From Babylonia areolata (taxonomy: Eukaryota > Mollusca > Gastropoda > Neogastropoda > Buccinidae), in the NCBI RefSeq assembly GCF_041734735.1, contig NC_134880.1, positions 29,861,951 through 29,925,950 on the forward strand: a DNA stretch of 64,000 nt, read 5' to 3'. The translations under genes and the position numbers were made by a program. How positions within the stretch are numbered: position 1 is the stretch's first letter; each line of letters opens with the position of its first letter. The notes under the pieces were generated by a model. The model ran no database searches and was not told where the DNA came from. It saw nothing but the letters and a program-made list of their open reading frames with translations. Positions 34,204 to 45,500 of this stretch are shown here, one piece after another.

Positions 34204-34478
34204 CTCCAGCAGTGTATAGTTGATGGCCTGTGGAACAATTCCTCCACTAACTGACGCCTTCTCGGGTTCCACCTTACTGGTCACTGACTCAGGTTGGTCA
34301 GTGATGGCCAGTTCTTTAGGCTGGAGTGTGACGCTCTGCTGTGTAGCCTTGAAGGCCAGCACCAGGCTGATCAGTTTGTTCTGACTCTGCAGACCCTTGC
34401 AGACAATCATGGCCGTTTTCTTGTCGGCGTTCACCAGTGTCAATGTTCTGGGGTTGATGGTCAACACTGTCCGAGCCA
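34204..34478 (-). CDS. Ig3, first-half exon
   Basis: 275-bp minus-strand exon, acceptor GCTGTTTATTCAG, donor CTGGAG|GTGGTT, phase 1 to phase 0. Begins VARTVLTINPRTLTLVN, has TAMIVCKGLQSQ with the first core Cys, a long loop (ISLVLAFKATQQ, then Glu/Val-rich sequence) and ends AINYTLLE, the E strand. It joins the exon at 26634-26733. Unlike Ig2 and Ig4, the core Trp is not evident. The donor lies about 40-60 bp from the edge of transposon sequence. Confidence 0.8.
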
Positions 34479-35511
34479 CTGAATAAACAGCACAAAAGAA
34501 ATGTGTTTGGAATACTTTTGTAAAAAGCCACAATCCAGTGGCGTACGTCTTTTTCAAATCCAAATGATTTCAACACTTTTAGCATAAACTTTTTTTTAGG
34601 AATCAAAAAGTTTATGGAAATCAATACAAATGAACATTCCCGGCAGGCCGATCTTATTTCATAATAAAATTCGGTAGGGAAATTGGTCTCCAGTGTTTAG
34701 GTAACTAGTAACCATTACTTCCAAAACTCCCAAAAGACTCCTCCACAACACAGGTCTGAAACACCAAAACAGCGCTGATCCAAATATGCGGTCTGTTCCC
34801 TGTGGAACGACAAAAATAAACATGCTAAAACGTCATCTGATCCCCACAAAGTGTTGGAATATGGGGCCGAGATCTTGCCTCCTTCTAGACTGACACGGTT
34901 TAACAAACACGCTCCGGATAATACACGATTCTGAATATGGCTGATGAAATGTATATGTGTACATGTTCTAATCATGTGTTGTGTGATGTTATAAATTGAT
35001 CTTTTTGTTACTATCATATGGATAAATTTCGTATTTCTTCTGTTATTGCAAGAGGACTGATAAATATGTTTAGAATAATATTATTATTCAATAACTTAAA
35101 AAGTCAGAAATATGACAATCTGTCTGGAAGAAATTCGTGTAACAGACAGTGAGGTATTCACAACGGAAAAAAAACATTGGGGATGCAAAATATTCTAAAA
35201 TAAGGGCACTAAAAGGATCTTCATATCCAAACATTTTGATGAAAAAGTGACGTTACAACTTGTAGAAAAAAGGTGTAGGTGCTGCTTAGTGAAGAGTGAA
35301 CTGCTTAATTTAGGGCTGTGTGCTGCTTATTTCAATGTTATAATAAATACCCTATATGGCCCTCTTACTGGCATGAGGCGAGAGTGTGTGTGCATCATCA
35401 TTGCTCTTTTCCTCTACCTAAGATCCATCCTCCACCTATTTCACAACCCAACCCCCCATTCCCCCCACCCTTTTAAAAAAAAAAAAAAAAAATTAACACA
35501 TAACTAATTAC

Positions 35512-35773
35512 CTGGACTAAACAGAGAATTAATCATGACTAAAAAGGTGTCGTCATCAGGACTATCGTCATCGAGGTCGTCGCCGTCCTTCTTCAGAAAG
35601 CAGCGGTACCTCCTGTTGTTGTCTTCATTGACCAAAACAATCTTCAGCACACTCCACGTGGTCATGTGCTGGCAGCTGTCAGGCAATGGCACCAGCGTGC
35701 TGCTGATGTCAGGTTTTTTTACCCTGGTCCATGAGGTGTCGTCATTGTTTTTGTATTCCCACACCAGTTCTAT
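35512..35773 (-). CDS. Ig2, second-half exon
   Basis: 262-bp minus-strand exon, acceptor GTGAAATCCAG, donor GTCCAG|GTAATT, phase 0 to phase 1. Starts IELVWEYKNNDDTSW with the core Trp, then WSVLKIVLVNEDNNRRYRC, the E-to-F strands with second core Cys. It ends with an acidic Asp-rich linker (DGDDLDDDSPDDD). Paired with 36612-36727. The intron on its 5' side contains long GT runs up to about 35 bases from the acceptor. Confidence 0.85.
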
Positions 35774-36039
35774 CTGGATTTCACATGCATACACGTGCAC
35801 ACACACACACAAACATGCACACACACAGAAACACACACACACATCTGTAAAGGATGAACCAGCTCTACACATACGGCAAAAAACATTGTCCACACAGTTA
35901 ACTGTGACACAACTGTTGGCCAGTGACGTTTTAAAGATTGCCAATCAGGTATTATGTAACCAGTTTACTTCAATACTTCAGTTTACTTACACATGCAAAG
36001 TGAGCTGGAGAGCATAGGGCAGTTTTGAGATACCCTTCA

Positions 36040-36370
36040 GACAGATTTTGAAAAATAAAGAGAAGTGCGAAGGTAGAGTCAGATGGACGGATGTTCCAGA
36101 TATGAGGAGCACCAAAGAGGAAGAAGCGTTCATGAAGGCATTATCAGAAGGTAACAAGTCTAAGAAAAAGTTCTTGAAGGAGCACTGGTAAGGTCAGACT
36201 GATAGGTAGGTCCAGGGGTTTGAGACTCGTAATTTTGCATTTCATTCTCGCCTCAACGGGAAGCCAGTGGAGAGTAAGGATGAAGTGAAGAAAAATATGA
36301 TCAGTACGTTGGATTCTGAAAGTCAGACGTGCAGCTGAAGTTTTTGAATTCGTTGAAGCAGATTGTTGGG
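36040..36370. repeat. Possible interspersed repeat
   Basis: GA-rich non-coding sequence (AGATGGACGGATGTTCCAG, GGAAGCCAGTGGAGAGTAAGG) that resembles a common molluscan interspersed repeat from memory. It lies in the intron inside Ig2. No second copy was found in this window, so the call is weak. Confidence 0.25.
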
Positions 36371-36611
36371 ACGACTAGTGAGATGAAAATTTTGAAAGCA
36401 CAAAAGCGGAAAATGTTTAAGTTTTTGTTGTCGTTGTTGATGGTAATTTTCAACATATCGATACGTTGTAAATAATCCACACGTCATCTTCGAGGTCAGT
36501 CGGTTAAGAATGCGGGAATACATCCATCCACACAAGGTGAATCCTATTTACACACACACCCTACCCTCAGAAATGTGATAAATGATGAAGAAAAGCAGAC
36601 CTGACACATAC

Positions 36612-36727
36612 CTGTGTGTCCGCATTGAAAGTGCCCACACTGCCTGAGCAGTTCAACAACAGCTCTTCGCCCACTTTGAAATTGTTGATGGGGACCAGTG
36701 GTGTGACACTGAACCGTCCTGGATTTA
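36612..36727 (-). CDS. Ig2, first-half exon
   Basis: 116-bp minus-strand exon, acceptor CTGTGTATGTTCCAG, donor ACACAG|GTATGT, phase 1 to phase 0. Encodes NPGRFSVTPLVPINNF and then VGEELLLNCSGSVGTFN, with the first core Cys of an Ig domain. It links the Ig1 last exon (37196-37295) and the exon at 35512-35773, both in phase. Confidence 0.85.
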
Positions 36728-36993
36728 CTGGAACATACACAGACAATGCCATTCTTTACTGAAAAAAATACAGGTTTAGTATTTTCCATTCTGTCAAACA
36801 CGTGACATACGAAAGGACCACATACGCACACACAAGCACGCGCGCGCGCGTGCGCTCAAACATACTCACGTATTCAGCTCCGTTTACCGAAGCACCGAGT
36901 GGAGGAACAGGTAAAAAATTAGACGTCATCCCCAAGCACCAGCCCCTTCCCACATGTATGCGAGCGCGCACATTACCTTTGTACAGTGTAGTG

Positions 36994-36999
<6 letters not shown>

Positions 37000-37066
<67 letters not shown>
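37000..37066. repeat. (TG)n-(AG)n compound microsatellite
   Basis: A TG run turns into an AG run in the short intron between Ig1 and Ig2. Confidence 0.9.
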
Positions 37067-37069
<3 letters not shown>

Positions 37070-37195
37070 AGAACGAACGATTTTATTCAAGAAAGGGTGT
37101 GGCCACTGACAGAGCGAGACAGAGAGACAGAAACAAACAGAGAAACAGAGAGAAAATGAAATCTGATTCTACAAACCAAACAGACAGTGATATAC

Positions 37196-37295
37196 CTTTC
37201 ACCGTTATCGCAGCTGTTTTGTCATAATCGTTTCTCTTATCATTTTTCTTGATGACCGTGGAGCAACGGTACGTTCCCTTGTCTTCACATCTGAT
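37196..37295 (-). CDS. Ig1, last exon (F-G strands)
   Basis: 100-bp minus-strand exon, donor GTGAAAG|GTATAT, phase 0 to phase 1. Starts IRCEDKGTYRCSTVIKK with the D-x-G-x-Y-x-C signature and ends TAAITVK, the G strand. Same length and phase as the exon at 26634-26733. The acceptor is unusual: a perfect TG run (37301-37328 on the plus strand as CA) ends five bases before AACAG, so the pyrimidine tract is replaced by a microsatellite. Confidence 0.85.
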
Positions 37296-37300
37296 CTGTT

Positions 37301-37331
<31 letters not shown>

Positions 37332-37489
37332 ACCTGTTCTCTGAGTTTAAAGGCAGGCGTTTTGGAGCTCTGTTATTTATTTTTTCCAGACAGCTTTGTT
37401 AGTTATTGACTGATCAAGTCTTCTGTCATTCCAAATCATCACTCGATTAACACAGATGACATCATGCCCAGTTCAGCGGTGTCTTTTCG

Positions 37490-38339
37490 ACCTGACCGTA
37501 GTCATTTTTCTGGACTTTCAGTCTTTCATGAGGAAACGGGCTGTGGATAGAGCTACAACAAGACGACTGCATCGTATCGTTCGGGTGAAAAGTCTGTCGG
37601 TGGCGTTCGTGCTGGTGTTTGTCACTGCCTTCCTACTGCAGTGTGGCGATGTCGAGTCCAACCCCGGCCCTCCAAAGAAACAAATGACTACGGTCTTCTG
37701 CTTCCCGGTCTTCGATGTCCGCAACTGACAGCACGGATGAAGTCTCCCTGGTTGATGTCATGAATATGTTGACATCACACAGAGGTATACAAACAGGCAT
37801 GGAGAAACAGATAATTAATGTTGAAGAGAAGATGACAGCTTTGCAACTCAAATGAGTAAAATGCAAAGAAAATAAGGAACTGAATGAAAAGGTGTCTTGT
37901 TTGAAAAAGAAACTTGACGATCAAGAAAGCAGAGGCTGACGAAAAAAAATCAAACCGTGCTGAGTTGTATGCTGATTGCAAAGAAGCTGTCAAAGATGCT
38001 GTTAAGAACAAGATGGGGATACAGGAGGTGATTCCCATGGAAAGAGCACATCGTCTGAAGGGAGGGAGGGAGGGACACACCTCCTATCACTGTTTTTTTT
38101 GAAAAGTACAAATAAAAAGTGCTGTATGAATGCAATAAACTTGAAGGAACGGACGTGTTTATGTCTGAAGACTTTACCCTGAAGGTGAGAGAGATGCGCC
38201 GTCAGCTATTGCAAGAGGCCAACCTGCTAACAATAGAGCATTTCTGCGTTTCGATTCCCTCGTCATCGAAGGCAAGCACTACGTCTACGATGCTGATTCC
38301 AGAGGTCTGTGCGTGAAGATGATGAACAAGTGTGTTATT
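37490..38339 (+). mobile_element. CR1-like LINE ORF1 fragment with signal-like sequence and 2A motif
   Basis: From ATG at 37528 the frame encodes a basic start (RRLHRIVRVK), a hydrophobic stretch (SLSVAFVLVFVTAFLL) and directly QCGDVESNPGP, a full D-V-E-x-N-P-G-P 2A motif ending at 37671. Beyond it, in other frames, come an acidic region, a coiled coil (NEKVSCLKKKLDD), and an ORF1 RNA-binding block (VIPMERAHRLKGG, CNKLEGTDVFMSEDFTLKV). 2A sequences at the N-terminus of ORF1 are known from CR1-type LINEs of sea urchins and molluscs. The frame shifts soon after the 2A and there are further stops, so the copy is dead. It is cut at 38339 by another LINE. Confidence 0.8.
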
Positions 38340-41300
38340 GGTGGTGGTGTGTGTCCATCGAGAGCGATGATGACCATCGTTGTCATCCAGCTAGGGGATG
38401 GGGGGGGAGGGTGGTGGTGGGGTGGGGGGTAGGATGCTCATGAATCTATCTGTGAATGCGCAGATAGCTGAATAGTCCAATCTGCGCACGAAATGTTCGC
38501 TGACAGTTGGGGCAGACAAAGACTGGCATATCATTGTCAGGGAGCTTGTTTGCCCGTGACCTTCTGGCCTGCCTCTTCTGAACAGCTGCAGCAGTCCTGT
38601 TGGCCTCGCACAACTTCGCGCCTTTGTGCACTGCAGCGCGCCATTTGTCACGGTCCACTGCAGATTCCTCCCAGGAGTCAGGGTTGATATCAAACGCTTT
38701 CAGAGAGACTTTCAGAGTATCTCTGAAGCGCTTCTTCTGACCTCTGTGTGATCTCTTCCCTTGTTGCAGCTCGCCATTTGGGCAGCCGATGGTCTGGCAT
38801 GCACGCCACGTGTCCAGCCCAGCGAAGCTGGGACTGCATCAGGATGGTGAAGATGCTGGGAAGGGTGGCTTTTGCGAGCACCTCTGTGTCTGGGGTCCTG
38901 TCTTGCTACTTGATGTTCAGTAGCTTCCTGAGGCATGTTGTGTGGAAGTGGTTCAGCTTCTTGGCATGTCGTTGGTACACTGTCCAAGTTTCGCAGGCGT
39001 ACAGTAGTGTGGGGAGAACTACTGCTCTGTAGACCTTTAGCTTGGTCTCAAGACTAATGCCTCTTCTGTTCCAGACATTTGCATTGAGTCTACCAAAAGT
39101 TGCGCTTGCTCTTGCAATCCTGACGTTCACTTCATCGTCGATGGTCGCATTTCGTGACAGTGTGCTGCCAAGGTATGTGAACCGCTCCACCGCACTGAGT
39201 CTCTGACCGTTGACTGTGATGTTGGGCTCAACGTAGGGTTTCCCTGGGGCTGGCTGATGGAGAACTTCAGTTTTCCTCGTGCTGATGGTAAGGCCGAAGT
39301 TCCTGCTGGCAGTGGCAAACTTGTCAACGCTGAGTTGCGTGTCAGCTTCAGATCCAGCGTTGAGGGCACAACCATCAGCAAACAAAAAGTCTCTGATGAT
39401 GTCTGTCATGACCTTCGTTTTTGCTTGAAGCCTTCTGAGGTTAAACAGCTTGCCATCTGTTCGGTACTTTAGGCTGATTCCAACATCGCCATCTCTGAAG
39501 GCATCAGTAAGCATTGCAGAGAACATGAGGCTGAACAGCGTTGGAGCCAGGACGCAGCCTTGCTTGACACCATTTGTGACAGCAAAAGGAGCAGATGTTT
39601 CACCATTGTCCTGGACTCAAGCCTGCATGCCTTCATGGAATCGGCTGACCATGGAAACAAATTTACGAGGGCATCCGTACTTGGCCATGATCTTCCACAG
39701 TCCCTCTCTACTCACGGTGTCGAAGGCCTTAGTGAGGTCGACATAGGTGGAGAACAGATCAACATTTTGCTCCTGACATTTGCCTTGCAGCAAACACCAT
39801 GTCGGTGGTTCCGCGCTCTTTCCGGAATCCACATTGGCTCTCAGGCAAATGACCTTGGTCAAGGTGTGCTGTGGCGGTTTAGTAGGATCCTGGCAAATAT
39901 CTTGCCTGCGATGGAGAGCCAGGAAATGCCCCGATGGTTATCACAGGCTTGCCGGTTCTCCTTTCGCTTGTACAAGTGAATGATAGATGCATCTTTGAAA
40001 TCCTGGGGGATCGTCTCTTCTTTCCACATGAGTACAGCTGATGGAGCTTCTCAGTCAGCACAGTGCCTCCATCCTTGTAGACCTCTGCTGGTATGGAGTC
40101 TGAGCCAGGTGCTTTGCCACTGGATAGCAGATGGATTGATTTCTGGGTCTCAAGAAGTGTTGGCGGATCGTCCAGTGCTTCGTTGACGGGGACTTGTGTG
40201 GGAGACGGTCTATGGCTTCATCATTTATGTAGGAAGGGCGATTTAAGACACTGTTGAAGTGCTCAGCACAGCGTTCGAGAATTTTCTCATTCTCGGTGAT
40301 CAAGGTATTCCCATCTGCACTGAGGAGAGGGGATGATCCTGAGGATGTGGGGCCGTAGACTTCTTTTAAGGCATCATAGAACCTCTTCATATCGTGCCTG
40401 TCAGCATATCCCTGGATCTCATCAGCTTTGTCACTCAGCCACTTATCCTGCATCTGGCGTAACTTTTGCTGAACAGTCCTGCGGATGGCATTGTACGCAT
40501 CCTTTTTTGAAGTGGACTTTGGGTTGCTTAGGTAGGCTTGATGCAGACGGCGTTTCTCATCCAGAAGCTGCTTGATTTCATCACAGTTTTCATCAAACCA
40601 GTCTTTGTGCTTTCTGGTCATGGGTCCCAGGGTCTCTGAAGGTGTACTATATATCAGCTCACACAGGGTCCTCCAGTCAGACTCCACATTCAGGTTGTTC
40701 AGAAAGGCGGATTCCAGACGATCTTCCAGCAGCTCCACAAAGGACTGTTTGATGGTGATGTTTTTCAGCTTAGCGATGTTGCGCCGTTTTGGAGCCTTCT
40801 GGCCTTGGGGGCGTCTCTTAGGCTGGATTCAAATATTCAGCTTCGAGACTACAAGGCGATGGTCTGTCCAACACTCGGCGCTGCACATGGTCTTTGTTAC
40901 ACGTACATCTTGCTTATCCCTTTTCCTGACGATGACATAATCGATGAGATGCCAATGCTTTGAGCGAGGATGCATCCATGACGTCCTGTTACGGGTAGGG
41001 AGGCAGAAAACTGTGTTGGTTATCAGCAGTTCGTGCTCTGCACAGGTCTGAAGCAAAACCAATCCATTTGGGTTGCAGTGGCCCACACCGTGCTTTCCAA
41101 TCACTCCATCCCAGATGTAGTCAGAGCCAACTGTAGCATTGAAGTCCCCAAGAATGATGAGCTTGTTTGCTTTAGGGATAGCAGCAATGACAGAGTGAAG
41201 GTCCTCGTAGAACTTCGCCTTCACTTCATCCGGGTTGGTCATGGTTGGGGCGTAGGCACTGACAATGGTGAGGTGCTTCTGGCCAGATGCCAGTGGGAGT

Positions 41301-42504
41301 TTCATGGTCATAAGCCTATCGTTGACTCCCTTTGGGATTCCAGCTAGCTTGCTGACAAGTGCTGTTTTTACTGCAAAACCAACGCCAGCCTCACGTCGCT
41401 CTTCGCTTCCTCGTCCACTCCAGAAGAAGGTGTAACCAGATCCCCGTTCACAGAGCTCGCCTTCGCCTGCAAGCCGAGTCTCACTCAAGGCTCATGTCGA
41501 TGTTGTATCTGGCGAGTTCGGATGCAACTAGTGCTGTTCTCCTTTGGGGTCTGTCCGCATTATCTCTGTCCAGGAGAGTTCTTATGTTCCAAGCACCAAT
41601 GGTGAGAGGAATGATCCTTGTTTTTTTCTTTTCTTTCTCTTTGTTTCGACCGCTGATGCAGGGTCCCTGCAAGCCACGGTATGCTGGCCAGGGTGATATG
41701 GAGCAGGCAATTTTTAGGGCACCTTTTCTAGCCCCTTCCTCATGCCAGGGAGGTGAGCAGTGCATTCCTAAAGAGGGCTGCTCAGACGCTCAGACGGCTG
41801 CCGAGCTCCATCGCTGCTCCTGTCGACGAAGAACGACCCTATGGCCTGAGCCGCCTGCGTGCAGGTCTGCGGCTGTGACTGCCAGTGTACCCACACCTGT
41901 CGTTTCATCACTCGCCTGTCGCCACAGGACTTGGGGGTGATGAAATGATGAAGGATGAAAGGTCAGTAAGGATGACTGATGACTTGCGCGATGAGTTTGT
42001 TTAAAGTGAAGAGGAGTTGCGCAACGTCGACCTCACTCTCTCGTCTGGGTCCACCAATTTCCAGTGGCAAGACTAAGTCGAGACGACTGGAGGATGAGCA
42101 CGGATGCAGTGGATGACCAAGATATCCTTTTGGTGTCTCATCTTGCTCTCTGCACTCCACAGTGCGTTGCTGTAACCGCCTTCCTCTCCGTTGAACCGAC
42201 AGGTTTCTTCCGCAGATTCTGCCGGATCCAGACTTCGCATGCATGGGTAGACACACCCCGGGGGCCAACTGCGTGTAGCATGTACACAGCACGGTGGAGC
42301 TAGATGGCCGTCGGTGGCTCTCCTGAGCCGACGCCCTTTTATGGATCTCGTTTTTAATTCCATAAGGGTGTCTAGCCACCCGCCTCACCAGTCCCGGAAG
42401 GGAGCGGTGGGAGTGCTGGTTTAGTCGCCGGCAACCCGACCCTGAACAGGTTGTACTGGATTACAGGTTACCAGTAGAAGATCTAATGACCTGACCTGAC
42501 CAGG
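38340..42504 (-). mobile_element. LINE copy A, near full length, with 12-bp TSD
   Basis: 4165-bp minus-strand LINE flanked by the perfect duplication AAGTGTGTTATT at 38328-38339 and 42505-42516. From 5': leader starting CCTGGTCAGGTCAGG, a small ORF (41963-42388), an APE endonuclease (GEGELCERGSGYTFFW, LGDFNATVG, WHLIDYVIVR), RT and a C-terminal C2H2 finger, ending in an (ACC)n tail. It is nearly identical to copy B (50609-54764). Differences visible: the endonuclease box reads DFNATVG instead of DFNARVG, one codon is missing after SDYI, CGA has become TGA after KLNI near 40832, and several shifts break the RT. Dead, but recent. Confidence 0.95.
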
Positions 42505-42777
42505 AAGTGTGTTATTATTGTCAAGATGAATATGTTTCACATATGTGTGGGGATGCTGCATGCATAATTCGAATAATAAGAGTCTCCCCATTAACCAACC
42601 ATCATCTATACTAACACCAATACTATTACCACTGCCACTTCCAATGCCACAACTACAAATACTCTGCTACTTTTGCTGCTACTACTACTATCGGTACTTT
42701 GCTGTTGTTGCTGCTGCTACTTTCAATCCTAGTGTTACTAGCACTAGTAATACTGTTATTTGAAACATTAATCCAAC

Positions 42778-43007
42778 CTTGGTTAACACATAGGTGAGAC
42801 TGGATTGGGCAATGGATCCGGACACCTGAGTGTGGGGACGATTGATGTTGTCCAAGGCCTGTCCTCCGCTGAAACCAGTCTCTGCTGTGACGTAGTCCTG
42901 TCCGTGATAACAGAAGCAAACTGATCAGCAGAAAGATTTCGAGCGATCACAATGTGAATTATCGTGGTGTTCATCGATGTGAGACTTCCCTCCAGACGTC
43001 TGCGGAA
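42778..43007 (-). pseudogene. Ig1, middle exon with a one-base frame break
   Basis: Minus-strand stretch between acceptor TTTTATTTTTAG and donor ACCAAG|GTTGGA. It should run phase 0 to phase 0 but is 230 bp, one short of 77 codons. The first part reads FRRRLEGSLTSMN and TTIIHIVIARNLSADQFAS; the last part reads in another frame AETGFSGGQALDNINR and SGSIAQSSLTYVLTK, which joins the next exon as LTYVLTK|IRCEDKGTYRC, like LLE|VTCADAGTYVC in Ig3. The break lies near 42900. It is either a real inactivating deletion or a base missed in assembly; splice sites are intact. Confidence 0.55.
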
Positions 43008-43119
43008 CTAAAAATAAAACCCACCTCAATTAATGTATTCCTTCATTCATTTTATTAGTTTAAAATGGTTTCCCTCACATACACAAAGGTACACACAAGC
43101 AGACAGACAGACATTCAAA

Positions 43120-43215
43120 CACACACTCATACACACACACACACTACACAAAACACACAGACACACACACACACACACACTACACAAAACACACACACAC
43201 ACACACACACAACAG
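43120..43215. repeat. (CA)n microsatellite cluster
   Basis: Three CA runs broken by ACTACACAAAACACAC units, in the intron inside Ig1. Confidence 0.9.
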
Positions 43216-43899
43216 AAGCACACAACTGAAGCGTACAATGTTAAATATTAATAAGTGAAGTCAACTAAAAGTGCAGGCAGACATGCAGATAAGGGGAGTT
43301 TGTATTAAATACTGCCTGCTTTGTTAAACATACTTGCCATGTGAAACTGATTCAAACTAGGCCTATCGGTTTGCTCTGCAAAATTTCACAGTAAACTCAG
43401 TACAAAGAAGCCTCTTCCAAGCCCGTCGTCTGTTCATTCCATGGTCCACAAAAAATGTGAACCGGGGACATTGGGGACGGACGGGCTGGCATCAGAGTTT
43501 GAATCCCCCTGGAGAGTTCTCTGAAAATAATGTCCTCTTCAAAGGAAGGACCTGCTACATGCTTGACTGTTGTGCAGATAGCCGATCTTTACCCCCGAAC
43601 CGTACTCGCTTCGAGATAAAGTCCCGTGCAGCAGTGGGCAAGACAATTTGCGAGCTGTATAACAGTTAGCAGACAGGGCTTTGTGTTCCATACACCACTC
43701 TGACATATTTGCCACTAGAATTCATAAAATGACTAGGTCCCCTACGTCATCGAACCAGAAACCAGCAATATGTCTTAGGAGGTGGGGGGACGCTTAAGTA
43801 ATATAGCTGCTCCAACCTAGAGAAAAATCACCCACTGCCTTGTCTCCAAGATCTCGGATTGGTGAGACATAAATCCTGGAGTCTCTTGTAGAACCTCGT

Positions 43900-45500
43900 C
43901 TCAAAGAGGTTTATCAACAGTCAAAATCACATTTCCCACACCCCCTGTAGGGGGACCTAACAGGTTCCATTCTGTCTGTAAGACACTCTAGGACTTGCCT
44001 CTTGAAGTTGATCTCGTCTCGGTACCAACAGAGCGAGAGCTGAGGAGGTTTACCCAGTGCGTCCCCTTCCCTTTTTGTTCACCTGACACGCCACTGTCAT
44101 ATTGTCAATGAACAAGTGGATGGCATTGCTGGATGCCTCCTTCGATGATGAAGAGCACATTGACTAGATAGATGCATCTGTGAAGAGCACCACCTCGCTA
44201 GAATGTAAGCAACAACACACCAGAGCAAAAATATACCCACACATATGTATACAGTATCGAACATACTAGATCAATTGCCATAAGGCACCTTGGGGCAACT
44301 GTTGTGCCAGACAATAGGAAATGACGAGCAAAAGGTATTAGTCATGATGTATGACTGTGTTTCACATTTTACTGAGAGAGTATTTTAAAAAGAAGAAAAA
44401 GAAAAAGAAAGAAAAAAACAGAGGAGGACGAGTCAGCACAAAATAATTTTTAAAATACCCCCCCCCCCCCCACCCCCACCCCCACCCCCGGAAACGGGAA
44501 AATGGAGGATTGGTCCCCTTCATTCATCCCTTGCTCACCCCTCCAAAAAAGCATCACCTGAAGGGTCTGAGGATTGAGGATGGGTCTATTGGCACCTCCT
44601 GGGCCAGAAGAAATGAGAGGAGCCATCCAGATGTTGTCTTGTGGAACCAATCATCCAGACAGATCTACATGTTCCAAAGGTAAGTTTCAGCTCCCGCTGA
44701 AGTGGGTTCTTGATCAAGATCCCTGTCCAAGAGAAGTGAGATTCTCAGTGTTGTGAGGGAGTTACAACTCAAGCACAGGGAAAGATCTGCTGATCGATCC
44801 AAGCAGTCCTGTAGACAGCATGTTGAATCTCATCCCCAAGAAGCTGAACTGTTGACTTGTGAGAGATCGCACTTCTCGGAGTAATTCACGAACCCTGACT
44901 GAGAGCACTGGTCCAGTGTCCTGGAGATGTGGATCTTGCACAGGACCTGTGACTGGGCCAAGGATAAGCCCGTCATCCTGATACTCACAAAAATGTCAAT
45001 TCTCTCACCACCTTTGTTAAGAGGAAAGGGGTACAGGAAAGATCAAACAGGATTTGCAGAGACTTAGATGACCATGTCCCTCCAACCAAACCTCAAGTAA
45101 TGGCAATACACCTAAGCAGGAATCTGGAAATTAGCCACTGTCAGGTCGAAAAGCCCAAATGCCCTTTAGAAGTGTCTTTCAACACTGTACCTGTGTCAAC
45201 TTTGAATTTGATCATGAGTGGAAATGGGTGGTTATGGATCCAGTATCAGTCGCCTTTTCCAGAAGTCTTTGGAATCGCAAGCTGGTAGCCATTAAACCCA
45301 GCACTTGGGTCCATGAGTTCCAAAATCGCACCTTTGAGTAACAGATTGAGATATCTCCATCTTCAGTACAGACCCCTGCTCTTTTATGCTGGACACGTAA
45401 AAAGGAGAAGCGGGTCCTAAAGGATGGTGAACCTCTGCCCATGACAGCATGCACCCAGATACTAGCACCAACACAATCCATTCATGGAGTCCCATTTCAT
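43900..45500 (-). mobile_element. DIRS-like retroelement fossil, second copy
   Basis: Broken minus-strand element of the same family as 19380-20560, with pieces of reverse transcriptase and RNase H (an IDNMTVA box is visible). It may extend to about 46450 over less clear sequence. Many breaks; old. It sits in the intron between the first two Ig1 exons. Confidence 0.5.
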
